From positions 47,316-111,315 of the forward strand of contig SXSU01000092.1 in the NCBI GenBank assembly GCA_005793345.1: 64,000 nt of DNA, given 5' to 3'. The DNA comes from Bdellovibrionales bacterium. Lineage in GTDB: Bacteria > Bdellovibrionota > Bdellovibrionia > Bdellovibrionales > Bdellovibrionaceae. The number at the start of each line of letters is the position of its first letter. Within the stretch, counting starts at the first letter, position 1. This document shows, one piece after another, positions 53,388 through 61,476 of this stretch. The notes beneath the pieces are model-generated. The model did no database searches. It saw only the letters and a program-made list of their open reading frames with translations, and was not told the DNA's origin. The position numbers and the translations under genes were made by a program.

Positions 53388-54140
53388 TTGAATTGGTTTC
53401 AAGATTTAAATGAAAAAATTGAGAAACATGAGTTATCCACATTCGATGCTTTTGTATTTGTGATGCAAAAAATTAAATGGGATGAAAATTTAATTTATAT
53501 TTCAAAAAAAATTCGTTTTATTCAAGCAAACTTAGGACTTTTGCGATTATCTTTATTTCCAGATTTAGATTGGAACACATTAGCTCCTAATGAAAAAATT
53601 ATTTTTATTAATAATCGTCTATTTCAAGAAAAAAAAATTGTAGATTTATTAAATGCTAATCCATTAATGATGGGTTTAATGATTCAAACTATTGCAAATA
53701 TTAACGGAATAAAACTAACATTTTGTTTATTGGGTTCAGTATTAACTCTTAAGTTAGTAGATAAAAGTAGTAATTATTTTTTCCATTTAGAGAAAAAGGG
53801 AGAGTTAATATCAAGTCAAAAAATATTGGATTTGATTTTTGAAGGTAAACAAATTGTGCAGTTGAGCTTTAAAGAATTAGTCATTTATTACTATTTAGAG
53901 CAAGAATCTTATTTGTTAGAAACATTAACAAATGAAGAATTGTTAAAAATGTACAATATAATGAATTTAATAAAAGAGCATGATCCTCAGTTGATTATTA
54001 AACGAGTTACTTATATGAAAATTCTTGGAAAAAATGATGAGGCACTTTCAGCTTTAAAAAGCTATCTTAACTTTCTGCCGCAATCTCATTTTACAGGTCC
54101 GTTAGCTAAACTTTATAAGCAGTTATCAAATTCTTTTTAA
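53388..54140 (+). CDS. SirB1-like protein (transglutaminase-like fold plus TPR end)
   Basis: The 250 residues follow the order seen in SirB1-type proteins: INNRLFQEKKIVDLLNANPL, then MMGLMIQTIANINGIKLTFC in place of the core helix, a beta-strand block (FHLEKKGELISSQKILDLIF), and a C-terminal TPR-like unit (MKILGKNDEALSALKSYLNF). The match is by pattern only. The usual catalytic-type residues are not obvious, as in other inactive members of this fold. The start is TTG 53388 with AAAGG upstream. It is divergent from the phosphatase-like gene. Confidence 0.45.
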   Translation: MNWFQDLNEKIEKHELSTFDAFVFVMQKIKWDENLIYISKKIRFIQANLGLLRLSLFPDLDWNTLAPNEKIIFINNRLFQEKKIVDLLNANPLMMGLMIQTIANINGIKLTFCLLGSVLTLKLVDKSSNYFFHLEKKGELISSQKILDLIFEGKQIVQLSFKELVIYYYLEQESYLLETLTNEELLKMYNIMNLIKEHDPQLIIKRVTYMKILGKNDEALSALKSYLNFLPQSHFTGPLAKLYKQLSNSF

Positions 54141-54221
54141 GAATGCTTAGTAATAAATATGTTTGCCTGTGGTTATGTTTATTCACTTTGAAACAAGTAA
54201 GCACAAACAAACTTTTTTATT

Positions 54222-54857
54222 TTAATTAATTCGAGTTATATTCGAATAAAAATATTTTAAATCTCTTCGGATATTTTGAAATAAAAAATCAGATTGGGTA
54301 TATTCTAAAATTTGACCTAATCCAACGTTGCTATTGGATAAAATAAAGATATATTCAGAATGAAGTTTTGTTTTGCTAATGGCTTTTAATTTAATTTGTA
54401 AACACTGTTGCGTTGATGATAAAAAATAATGAGCTGGGCAATCAATAAAAGTAGATTCTAAAATTGAAATTTGAAAACCAAAACTTTCTATTTTTTTTAA
54501 TTTCGCTCTAAAAAAATTTCGATTGATTGATTCCCAAAAATACTCTGTAATTTGCTCAGCTGAAGTTTTTTTATCTGCTTTTGTGTAAATATTTATAAAT
54601 AAATTACCAGCTAAATCTTTTTCAACGATTGCTTTATTTTCAATTGGATTTTGACAAGTATTTGCTAGACATTCAATGGATTGAATTTTAACACTATCAT
54701 TTATATTGAACGAATCTTCAAAATTATTAGCATTTAAAAAAATATCAGATTGAGTAAGAATACTATTTGGATCAATAATCTCTGATTTTAAATCGTAACT
54801 TGATGTTAATAGCAGCATAAAAAATAATCTAGAAAAATATAATTTAAATTTAATCAT
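54222..54857 (-). CDS. Secreted protein of unknown function
   Basis: The 211-residue product starts MIKFKLYFSRLFFMLLLTSS, then YDLKSE, a signal sequence, with AGGA upstream of ATG 54857. The mature protein has four Cys in two pairs (IECLANTCQN and FIDCPAHYF to QQCLQIK) and a mixed alpha/beta pattern. No family recognised. It converges with the SirB1-like gene. Confidence 0.55.
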   Translation of the reverse strand: MIKFKLYFSRLFFMLLLTSSYDLKSEIIDPNSILTQSDIFLNANNFEDSFNINDSVKIQSIECLANTCQNPIENKAIVEKDLAGNLFINIYTKADKKTSAEQITEYFWESINRNFFRAKLKKIESFGFQISILESTFIDCPAHYFLSSTQQCLQIKLKAISKTKLHSEYIFILSNSNVGLGQILEYTQSDFLFQNIRRDLKYFYSNITRIN

Positions 54858-55190
54858 AAGTTTTATATTCCTATTTGTGAGTTCATTTTAAATTTAATAA
54901 GTTTAACTTTAATAAAAATAAATTTTTTATCAAACTAAGTATATGTTTAAAGTAAGTATGACAACTCAGGCTATTAATATTATGAAAGAACTGAGCCTTC
55001 CTTTTTGTCAACTAGAATTAAATCTATTTTGTAAAATTCATTTTTGGAATAATTAATTAATTTAAAAAGTTTTAAAAAGATACGTTTCAAAGTGATACTT
55101 AATTTACAATTGTTGTTCATTGAAAAAAATGTCAACACAACAATTTACTATTAGTGAATATAGAAGCTTTGAGAATTAATATTAATGGAC
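54858..55190. other. Gene-free spacer
   Basis: This AT-rich stretch of about 330 nt has no credible reading frame and no copy of the dispersed element. It must hold the promoters of the two flanking divergent secreted-protein genes, but I cannot assign boxes with confidence. Confidence 0.4.
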
Positions 55191-55191
55191 T

Positions 55192-55218
55192 CTCCGTTGC
55201 AATTCTAAAATTACGGAG
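55192..55218 (+). promoter_or_regulatory. Hairpin that sequesters the Shine-Dalgarno sequence
   Basis: CTCCGT at 55192-55197 is complementary to ACGGAG at 55213-55218, and the latter is the ribosome-binding site (ACGGAGGG) of the gene starting at 55225. The 15-nt loop is AT-rich. Such a stem could reduce translation at low temperature or until a factor opens it. The pairing is seen directly; regulation is inferred. Confidence 0.5.
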
Positions 55219-55224
55219 GGATCA

Positions 55225-55875
55225 ATGAAAAAAATATTTCTTAAAGCATCTTATATTTATTTAACTTTAATACTACTTTTGTCACAGAATTCTTTAGCAA
55301 AGGTAGAATTTAAAGAGCCAATCAAAGTTTACGGTCAGTGTGAGGATGAAGCTGTAAGTGCGACTATTTCACCTGACGCCTATTCATTATCTATGTTGTT
55401 TGATAGTAATTTATTATTAGAGCATATGCCTGGAATAACTACAAATGTTAAACAAATGAAAAAATGCTATTTTACTATTCCGTTAAAAGCAAGTCCAAAT
55501 GAGAAATTCGAAATTTTAGGATTTGATTGGAGACTCTTTGTTGGTTTGCCAAATAGTTCAAAAGCACGATTTGAATCCAAAATCTGGTTAACCCATAATA
55601 AGATATTGCGAAATGGAAGAACAAAAATTATTACCGATGCGTATTCCGCTAAAAAGAAAACTATGAATGGTCCACTAAATTCTGATTTATTTATGAATCA
55701 AAACTTTTATGAGCCTAAAAAAGTTACAGAGTGTGGTGCTGATTACTTCATTACAATTCAGGTAACGATGGAGCTCAAAAATAAAAACAAAGTTACAAAT
55801 GCTATTTATAGTTTGGATAGTCTCGATATTGGTCAGTCACTATCAGATAAAATTGTGAAAAGGCCTTGTTCGTAA
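55225..55875 (+). CDS. Secreted DUF4360-like protein
   Basis: The 216 residues begin with a signal peptide (MKKIFLKASYIYLTLILLLS, then QNSLAK). The mature part has an early Cys (YGQCEDEAVSATISPD), a Cys before a beta-rich block (MKKCYFTIPLKASPNEKFEI, then DWRLFVGLPNSSKARFES), a Cys in TECGADYFITI and a terminal Cys. This layout resembles DUF4360 secreted proteins, but I rate the match as weak. Function unknown. Its ribosome-binding site lies in a hairpin. Confidence 0.5.
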   Translation: MKKIFLKASYIYLTLILLLSQNSLAKVEFKEPIKVYGQCEDEAVSATISPDAYSLSMLFDSNLLLEHMPGITTNVKQMKKCYFTIPLKASPNEKFEILGFDWRLFVGLPNSSKARFESKIWLTHNKILRNGRTKIITDAYSAKKKTMNGPLNSDLFMNQNFYEPKKVTECGADYFITIQVTMELKNKNKVTNAIYSLDSLDIGQSLSDKIVKRPCS

Positions 55876-55965
55876 GGGAAACCTAATATGAGAAATTTAT
55901 TTCATATAAAAGTATTTTAATTTATCAAGATTATTTAAACTATCAATGTAATAAAATAAATTAGA

Positions 55966-56491
55966 TTAGATAACATCTTTGAATAAATCTTCAAGAGTCA
56001 CAATGTGGTGGAAATATTTTTTTTGTTGAAGGGTCTTTGAGATTCCAGATGGTGAAATTAGAGCAAATTCAAGCATATTATAGTTTTTTAAATGTGGTTT
56101 TAATTTTATTAATTTTTCATCAAACTCATTTATTATTTCAATTCCTACAGGCTTGTCTGTTAGTTTAATTTCGCAAATAGTAATTATATTTTTTCTAAAA
56201 TAGATAAGGTCAATTTGGACTCCACTCTCATTAGCTGTACTTTTTTGGAAAAAAGATCCAACACCAGTAATTTCGTCTGCAAATCCCATTAAATTTGCAA
56301 TGAATTCATTATTTTTAATACAGAAAAACTCAAAAGCTAAACCTAACCATGGTTTCCATTGAAGTATAATTTGATTTTGAAATATTTGTTGAGAATAACC
56401 TTTATAAAACAATTAAATTTGAATACTCTTTTTTGTATTCAGTTTTTAAAATATTCAATTCATAGCTGCGACCAAAAAATAAATCTGACAT
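55966..56491 (-). pseudogene. AAA/DUF234-type ATPase with large internal deletion
   Basis: From ATG 56491 the frame reads MSDLFFGRSYELNILKTEYK then SNLIVL and meets TAA. That is the classic N-terminus just before the Walker A of DUF234-type ATPases (FFGR..EL..L...Y.....NLIVLYGRR). In another frame, beginning at the join (about 56412), the C-terminal domain continues to 55966: WKPWLGLAFEFFCIKNN, SGVQIDLIYFRKNIITICEI, KLTDKPVG, a PD-(D/E)XK-like block. The roughly 250-residue ATPase core between them is missing. The gene is therefore a decayed remnant, although the C-terminal piece could still be translated from a TTG. Confidence 0.8.
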
Positions 56492-56502
56492 AGTAGTGTT
56501 CT

Positions 56503-56535
56503 CCGCAAAGATAGTATGATTAACTATCTTTGCGG
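56503..56535. promoter_or_regulatory. Palindrome upstream of the decayed ATPase
   Basis: CCGCAAAGATAGT and ACTATCTTTGCGG form perfect 13-nt arms around a 7-nt spacer. It lies 11 nt upstream of the start of the decayed ATPase and resembles, in position though not in sequence, the palindromes next to the other two ATPase genes. It is probably the remaining operator. Confidence 0.7.
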
Positions 56536-56637
56536 TTATGTAATATTTGTAAGTCTAAGAGTAGTTTAGGATCAGGTCTGATGATGGATAAAATTTGACA
56601 CGTTAAATAACGGACTTAGTGTAGATTGTGTATTTAG

Positions 56638-56883
56638 GAACACTTTTTATATCAAGAAATTGCAGATTATAGACTTGTAATAAATAATCCTGAAACTGCA
56701 AAATTAATTCTTAGAACATATGTAAATACTTATTTTAAAGAAGAGATACAATTAGAGGGTCATATTCGAAAGCTTGATACAGGGGCCGCACGTGCTACCG
56801 CCAATATTCTTGTTGAGCATCCAGACAAAGAATGGCTAGGGTTTTCATTTGAAACAATGATTTTACATGAACTAATGAAATAA
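56638..56883 (+). pseudogene. Fragment of a DUF4143 ATPase
   Basis: An open frame of 81 codons with no usable start encodes LILRTYVNTYFKEEIQLEGH then IRKL, which matches the DUF4143 block of the intact ATPase at 16.6 kb (RSYVEIYLEEEIRKEAQIRN). It then jumps to GFSFETMILHELMK, the later G.LFE..V..EL block of the same domain. The Walker region, the sequence between the blocks and the C-terminus are missing. The stop codon lies within the first bases of the repeat array, suggesting that the array replaced the 3' end. Confidence 0.7.
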
Positions 56884-57149
56884 CCGCTCATGATTATCTT
56901 TGTATATAGTCGCGAAGCGATCAGACTTTATCATGAGCAGTAATACGGGGTGATTCAAAAATCACCCCAAACAAATAGGAAAATAACTGCTCGTGATTAT
57001 GTCTGATACAATTGCGAAGCGATCAGACTTTATCATGAGCAGTAATACGGGGTGATTCAAAAATCACCCCAAACAAACAGGAAAATAACTGCTCGTGATT
57101 ATGTCTGATACAATTGCGAAGCGATCAGACTTTATCATGAGCAGTTATT
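56879..57149. repeat. Composite palindromic element, copy 6: tandem array C-B-C-B-C
   Basis: Three C hairpins (56879-56944, 56982-57047, 57084-57149) alternate with two B hairpins (56947-56968, 57049-57070). The second and third C start exactly 102 nt apart and are almost identical, so this unit was duplicated recently. The first C is more diverged. All tips read GCGAAGC. The array lies between an ATPase fragment and the 3' end of a secreted-protein gene. Confidence 0.95.
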
Positions 57150-57163
57150 ATTAATAAATTTAA

Positions 57164-58912
57164 TTAATATTTTTGTGAATTTAAATAACTTAAAATATCA
57201 GTGTCGGCTTGTACGTTAGTTCCAACTCCTGGTTTTATTGGAGTAAGTTCACTTGCAGAGTAAGCCATTTGAACATCATAACGTCTTTCAGATTGATTTC
57301 TTAAATATTGTTCTTGTGTATACCAATACTTTTTATCAGAATCTTCACGGCATGAATTTAATTCGTTATAATCTGTAGCTCCCCATCTTCTTTCAACACA
57401 ATGGTAGGGGTCAAAAGATAAAAGATAAAGTCTTTTTCGCACGTCTTCATAACTTAAAGACACTTCTCTCCAAAAACTATTTTTATAAGTAATTTGACAT
57501 TGAGCCGCTGTAGATTCGTAACTATCAATCATATCTTGAATAAGGTTATTGCCATCATACTCAATTATTGGATTTGACATATTTGCTTTGTAAACCAAGT
57601 CTTTGACCTGAACTAAGGCATCAGCATACATGACTTTAAGTCTGGCATCACGTGAAGGTGAACTATAAGTTTCCCAATCACCATCTGTACCATAAATATT
57701 TGAAGGCAATGAATCAGGGTGACCTCTTTTATCTATTCCAGCAACAACAGCGACATCAACAGCTTGAACTCGATCTTTCACAGATTCACAAATGTCATTT
57801 ACTAAATTTTTAACTTCTTCAACGGGGTTAATTTTCAAATCACCGCCAGCCATTTGAGTTCGAACATATTCATAATAGTTCACAATACGATCATTAACTT
57901 TATATAATGCTGCACTTGGTAATTTAGAATAATTTGATTCAGTACCATAAAATTGAACTAAACTATAAAATGGTAATGATTCATTTGGGCGATGAACTAT
58001 TGTTCCTCCAATTAAATTTCCGCTGGCATCTTTTGAGTAATTAACTAACTCAATAGGTCTCCAGTTTTTGAATCCAGCTGATAGCCCCTCTGAACTTCTC
58101 ATAAATTTACTACTATATTGCCCATGAGTAATAGAGTTGTCTGGATGTGAATCAATATAAAAAATTCTTCCATCGGAAGTTACTTTATAAACAACCGCAA
58201 CGTGACCACTTGGATCGTACATTGGTGAACCAGCACGAACTGCACGTCTTGAAATTTCAACTGGGTATAAGTCTGTTGTTAAAGCATTTCTAGGATTTGT
58301 TGAAATATCTGAAGTTCTAAATGATGCAGTTCCGATTCTAGTTGTTAAGTAATCAGAAAATAATGAGGTTGCATTTGGAAACGCATTTGAGTTTTTTGCA
58401 ACTAATGTAGCTCTGCTTACAACATAGTTTCCGTGTGGATTGTATCTAATATCAGAAACACCATTGCCTGGTACATTTCTTGGAGTAACTGTAACTTGAA
58501 ATGCAAAGGGTAAATTGTTTTTAAAAGCAAAATATCCTCGTAACATATAAGGTAAATCTGCACAGTCAGAGAAAAAACGAAAATCATTTGGATAAGTATT
58601 AAAGTAAGGATTAGCAGGTGATTTCATGCAATTTTCATAAGTATGACATTGGCCACGCTCAATGGCCTCACCTAAGTGAGCAACAAATTCTTCATAGTTT
58701 TTTTCATCTTGATCTGACCAAGCTGCTTTTTTTATTTTATAGGCATAGGGACTATTGACGTTTACTGTGGGAAACTGAATATATTCTGGTTCAAAGACAT
58801 CAACTTTATTTTTGTCTCTGAATAAATCTTTAAATGAATCCCACCAGCCAGCTTGAGCATTAATACTCAAGGTCCATCCTAGAATTAGGCTAATAAACAT
58901 TTTTTTGTTCAC
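57164..58912 (-). CDS. Large secreted protein with papain/transglutaminase-like Cys-His motif
   Basis: A GGAGA box precedes GTG 58912. The 582-residue product has a signal peptide (MNKKMFISLILGWTLSINAQ then AG) and a first region with CHTYENCMKS. Then comes a possible catalytic order: Cys in FFSDCADLPYMLRGYFAF, His in DPSGHVAVVYKVTSD, and Asp in RIFYIDSHPDNS. This order is that of papain-fold amidases or transglutaminase-like proteins, but the spacing is long and I do not recognise the family. The rest is rich in Tyr and Asn. It is probably periplasmic or exported. Confidence 0.5.
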   Translation of the reverse strand: MNKKMFISLILGWTLSINAQAGWWDSFKDLFRDKNKVDVFEPEYIQFPTVNVNSPYAYKIKKAAWSDQDEKNYEEFVAHLGEAIERGQCHTYENCMKSPANPYFNTYPNDFRFFSDCADLPYMLRGYFAFKNNLPFAFQVTVTPRNVPGNGVSDIRYNPHGNYVVSRATLVAKNSNAFPNATSLFSDYLTTRIGTASFRTSDISTNPRNALTTDLYPVEISRRAVRAGSPMYDPSGHVAVVYKVTSDGRIFYIDSHPDNSITHGQYSSKFMRSSEGLSAGFKNWRPIELVNYSKDASGNLIGGTIVHRPNESLPFYSLVQFYGTESNYSKLPSAALYKVNDRIVNYYEYVRTQMAGGDLKINPVEEVKNLVNDICESVKDRVQAVDVAVVAGIDKRGHPDSLPSNIYGTDGDWETYSSPSRDARLKVMYADALVQVKDLVYKANMSNPIIEYDGNNLIQDMIDSYESTAAQCQITYKNSFWREVSLSYEDVRKRLYLLSFDPYHCVERRWGATDYNELNSCREDSDKKYWYTQEQYLRNQSERRYDVQMAYSASELTPIKPGVGTNVQADTDILSYLNSQKY

Positions 58913-58953
58913 AAAATTCTCCTCGTATTGTTTTTATTTATTTTAATATCAAT

Positions 58954-59322
58954 TTAATCATTCTTTTCTTTATGTTTTATTTTTTTAACTTTATTTTTTT
59001 TATTTACAAAAACCACATTTGGTTTATGTGAATCAGCTTCTTTAGAATCCAATAAACAGTAACTCACAATGATGACAATATCGTCTTTTTGAACATGTCG
59101 TGCAGCTGCTCCATTTAAACAAATTTCACCTTTTTTACCCTTAATAACATAAGTAGAAAATCGAGCTCCATTGTTGCAATTATAAATATCTACTTTTTCA
59201 TTTAACAAAAATTTAGAAGCAATTATTAACTCAGGGCAAATAGAAATCGAACCTTCGTAGGTCAGATCAGCATTTGTAACTGTTGCTCGATGAATTTTTG
59301 ATTTTAACATTTCAACTAACAT
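58954..59322 (-). CDS. panD: Aspartate 1-decarboxylase
   Basis: PanD makes beta-alanine from aspartate for pantothenate synthesis. The 122 residues begin MLVEMLKSKIHRATVTNADL and continue YEGSISI, with the self-cleavage site Gly24-Ser25 that yields the pyruvoyl group. NGARFSTYVIKG and LNGAAARHVQKDDIVIIVSY match the rest of the family. A Lys-rich tail is added at the end. It is the last gene of the pantothenate/CoA operon, 3 nt after coaX. Confidence 0.95.
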   Translation of the reverse strand: MLVEMLKSKIHRATVTNADLTYEGSISICPELIIASKFLLNEKVDIYNCNNGARFSTYVIKGKKGEICLNGAAARHVQKDDIVIIVSYCLLDSKEADSHKPNVVFVNKKNKVKKIKHKEKND

Positions 59323-59325
59323 AAA

Positions 59326-60105
59326 CTAATTCTCCGTATTCATATGCAAAGCTTTAAGTAGTCCAATCAAAACTAAATCAGCGTGGATAACATCAAAAAT
59401 TTTTTCAATTTCGAATAAGCCTGCAAATCCACCTGTGCCAATGACATATGGTTTTTCTTTTGGATCAAAACACTCATTTGTTAATCGACTTATTAACTCT
59501 TTCATTTGTCCAAGGTGTCCAAAATATAATCCTGATTGTAGGCTTTCTATAGTGCTTCTTCCTAAGGCTTCAGTGCAGGGAACTATTTCTACCGAAGGAA
59601 GCTTAGAAGTTTTTGCCTCTAGAGACTCCATTGATAATCGCATTCCTGCAATGATTGAACCTCCTAAATATTCTTTTGAACTATTTATTGCACAAAAAGT
59701 TGTGGCTGTTCCTAAATCAACAATAATTATATTTTTATTAGGGTACAAATTTATAGCTGCAATGGAGTTAGCAATTCGATCTGAACCAACTTCAATCGGA
59801 TTTCTATATTTAACTTTTAAACCAGTTTTCACTCCTGGTTGTAAAATAAAAGGAGTGATATTAAAATATTTTCTGCAAGCTCCTCTCAATGAATAAATCA
59901 CATCAGGAACAACACTACATAAGCCAATTTTAGTTATAGAATCTGGTTTGAAACCGTTTTCTGTTAAAACAGATCTCAAAAATAAACCAAGCTCATCGGA
60001 AGATGCTCCTGTTTTAGAAGTTTTTCGAAAACGAAGTAATATTTTTTCGTTATCAATAACTCCACCAAAAATTTGGCTATTGCCTACGTCCAATGTCAAA
60101 ATCAC
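59326..60105 (-). CDS. coaX: Type III pantothenate kinase
   Basis: CoaX phosphorylates pantothenate, the first committed step towards CoA. The 259-residue product has [16 protein letters not shown] (ASKHA phosphate-1 motif), [34 protein letters not shown], and [15 protein letters not shown] with ISAGM-like [13 protein letters not shown]. No other pantothenate kinase is in the window. It sits between coaBC and panD. Confidence 0.93.
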   Translation of the reverse strand: MILTLDVGNSQIFGGVIDNEKILLRFRKTSKTGASSDELGLFLRSVLTENGFKPDSITKIGLCSVVPDVIYSLRGACRKYFNITPFILQPGVKTGLKVKYRNPIEVGSDRIANSIAAINLYPNKNIIIVDLGTATTFCAINSSKEYLGGSIIAGMRLSMESLEAKTSKLPSVEIVPCTEALGRSTIESLQSGLYFGHLGQMKELISRLTNECFDPKEKPYVIGTGGFAGLFEIEKIFDVIHADLVLIGLLKALHMNTEN

Positions 60106-60150
60106 AATCTACTCCTTAGATTTTGGTTGTTATATAATGATTGTCTAATT

Positions 60151-61464
60151 TTATAACAGGGTTTCATAGATCTTTTGAAAAATTTCACTTGAGGTAGTAC
60201 ATTTTGTGGCACTTTCTATGTTTTGATCAAAGAAAGTAAATGAGTGTTTTCCCGAATCACGGTCTATTTCGGAATGATCATTATGAACAACGGCATCTAC
60301 TTTTGATTCTGTAAAAAGTTTCATTACTGCCGCTTTTTGTTCTTCGTAATTTTTTGAAGCAGTATATTTAAAACCGATCACTTTAATTTTTTTATTTGCT
60401 GACCAGGATTTAAGTGAACTGATTAATTTTGGATTTAGTTTTAATTTAATTATTAATCCTTCATCAGATTGAATTTTGGAATCTTCTTTTATTAATAATT
60501 TTTTTGAATTATTTGAAATTGAGGGAGTTTCGATTTCAGAAACATAAAAATCACTTACAGCTGCGGCATGAATAACAACATCAAAAGTATTATTTTGTAG
60601 TTCAGTCGATAATAATGTTTGAAGATCTTTAAAAGTTTGAAAATATTTTGTCGTGCATGAGCTACTTGGAGTATTGTAAGAGTTTTTTGCTTTTAATAAA
60701 GTAACATCAAATCCAAGATTAGATAGGTAATTAGCCAATTGCGTTCCAGTACTTCCAGTACTTAAATTAGTAATGACTCGCATGGCATCTATAGGTTCTT
60801 GGGTTCCTCCTGCGGTAATTAAGATTTTATTTTTTAATCTAATTTGAGTACTTAATTTATTTAACTTATTTAAGTTATTTAACTGATTTATGTTATCTTC
60901 TAAAGATTCTATGTTGTTTACTTCAGTTGCAATTGATTGTTCAACTTTTTTTAAAATGAGTTCAGGGTCCATTAGACGTCCCCAGCCCACTTCACCACAG
61001 GCCAATACACCGGACTCAGTTTCAAGTATTTCAATATTTAATTTACGTAACTTTGCAATTGATTCTTGTGTTACAGGATGTAAGTACATTGCGGTATTCA
61101 TGGCGGGTGCAATTAAAAATGGTTTTTTAAAATCATGAGCTAAAAATTGAGTTGTTAATAAATCATCACCAATTCCATTTGCAATTTTATTTATATAATT
61201 TGCTGTAGCTGGAGCGGCTAAAATAATATCTGCCCATCGCATTTGATGAATATGATCCATTGCTTGCCCAGGAGTAAAAGTATCTTTATGAATTTGATTT
61301 TGTGATAACCCTTCAAGCGTAGACTCTCCAATAAAATTTAAAGCGTGTGTAGAGACGGCAACTTTAACATGATGACCAAGTTGAACTAATTTTGAAATCA
61401 CAGTACAAATCTTAAATGCCGCAATTGAGCCAGACATTTGGATTAAAATTTTTTTTGAACTCAT
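60151..61464 (-). CDS. coaBC: Bifunctional phosphopantothenoylcysteine decarboxylase/synthetase
   Basis: CoaBC joins 4'-phosphopantothenate to cysteine and decarboxylates the product. The flavoprotein half (1-180) shows LIQMSGSIAAFKICTVISKL, the active-site His in MDHIHQMRWAD, APAMNTAMYLHPVTQ and the substrate-flap Cys in VLACGEVGWGRLMDPE. The synthetase half begins ILITAGGTQEPIDAMRVITN and continues STGSTGTQLAN. ATG 61464, with GGTGG upstream, is chosen over GTG 61473. The linker between the halves is an unusual run of Asn and Leu. Confidence 0.95.
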   Translation of the reverse strand: MSSKKILIQMSGSIAAFKICTVISKLVQLGHHVKVAVSTHALNFIGESTLEGLSQNQIHKDTFTPGQAMDHIHQMRWADIILAAPATANYINKIANGIGDDLLTTQFLAHDFKKPFLIAPAMNTAMYLHPVTQESIAKLRKLNIEILETESGVLACGEVGWGRLMDPELILKKVEQSIATEVNNIESLEDNINQLNNLNKLNKLSTQIRLKNKILITAGGTQEPIDAMRVITNLSTGSTGTQLANYLSNLGFDVTLLKAKNSYNTPSSSCTTKYFQTFKDLQTLLSTELQNNTFDVVIHAAAVSDFYVSEIETPSISNNSKKLLIKEDSKIQSDEGLIIKLKLNPKLISSLKSWSANKKIKVIGFKYTASKNYEEQKAAVMKLFTESKVDAVVHNDHSEIDRDSGKHSFTFFDQNIESATKCTTSSEIFQKIYETLL

Positions 61465-61476
61465 AATAACCACCGG

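Noticed and set aside
56879..57149. CRISPR-like repeat array
   Set aside because: Only three repeat units, the units are long hairpins and the spacers between them are themselves repeats (module B) rather than unique sequences; no cas gene is nearby.
59435..59896. Plus-strand frame of 153 codons within coaX
   Set aside because: It is antisense to a complete type III pantothenate kinase and has no ribosome-binding site or family motif.
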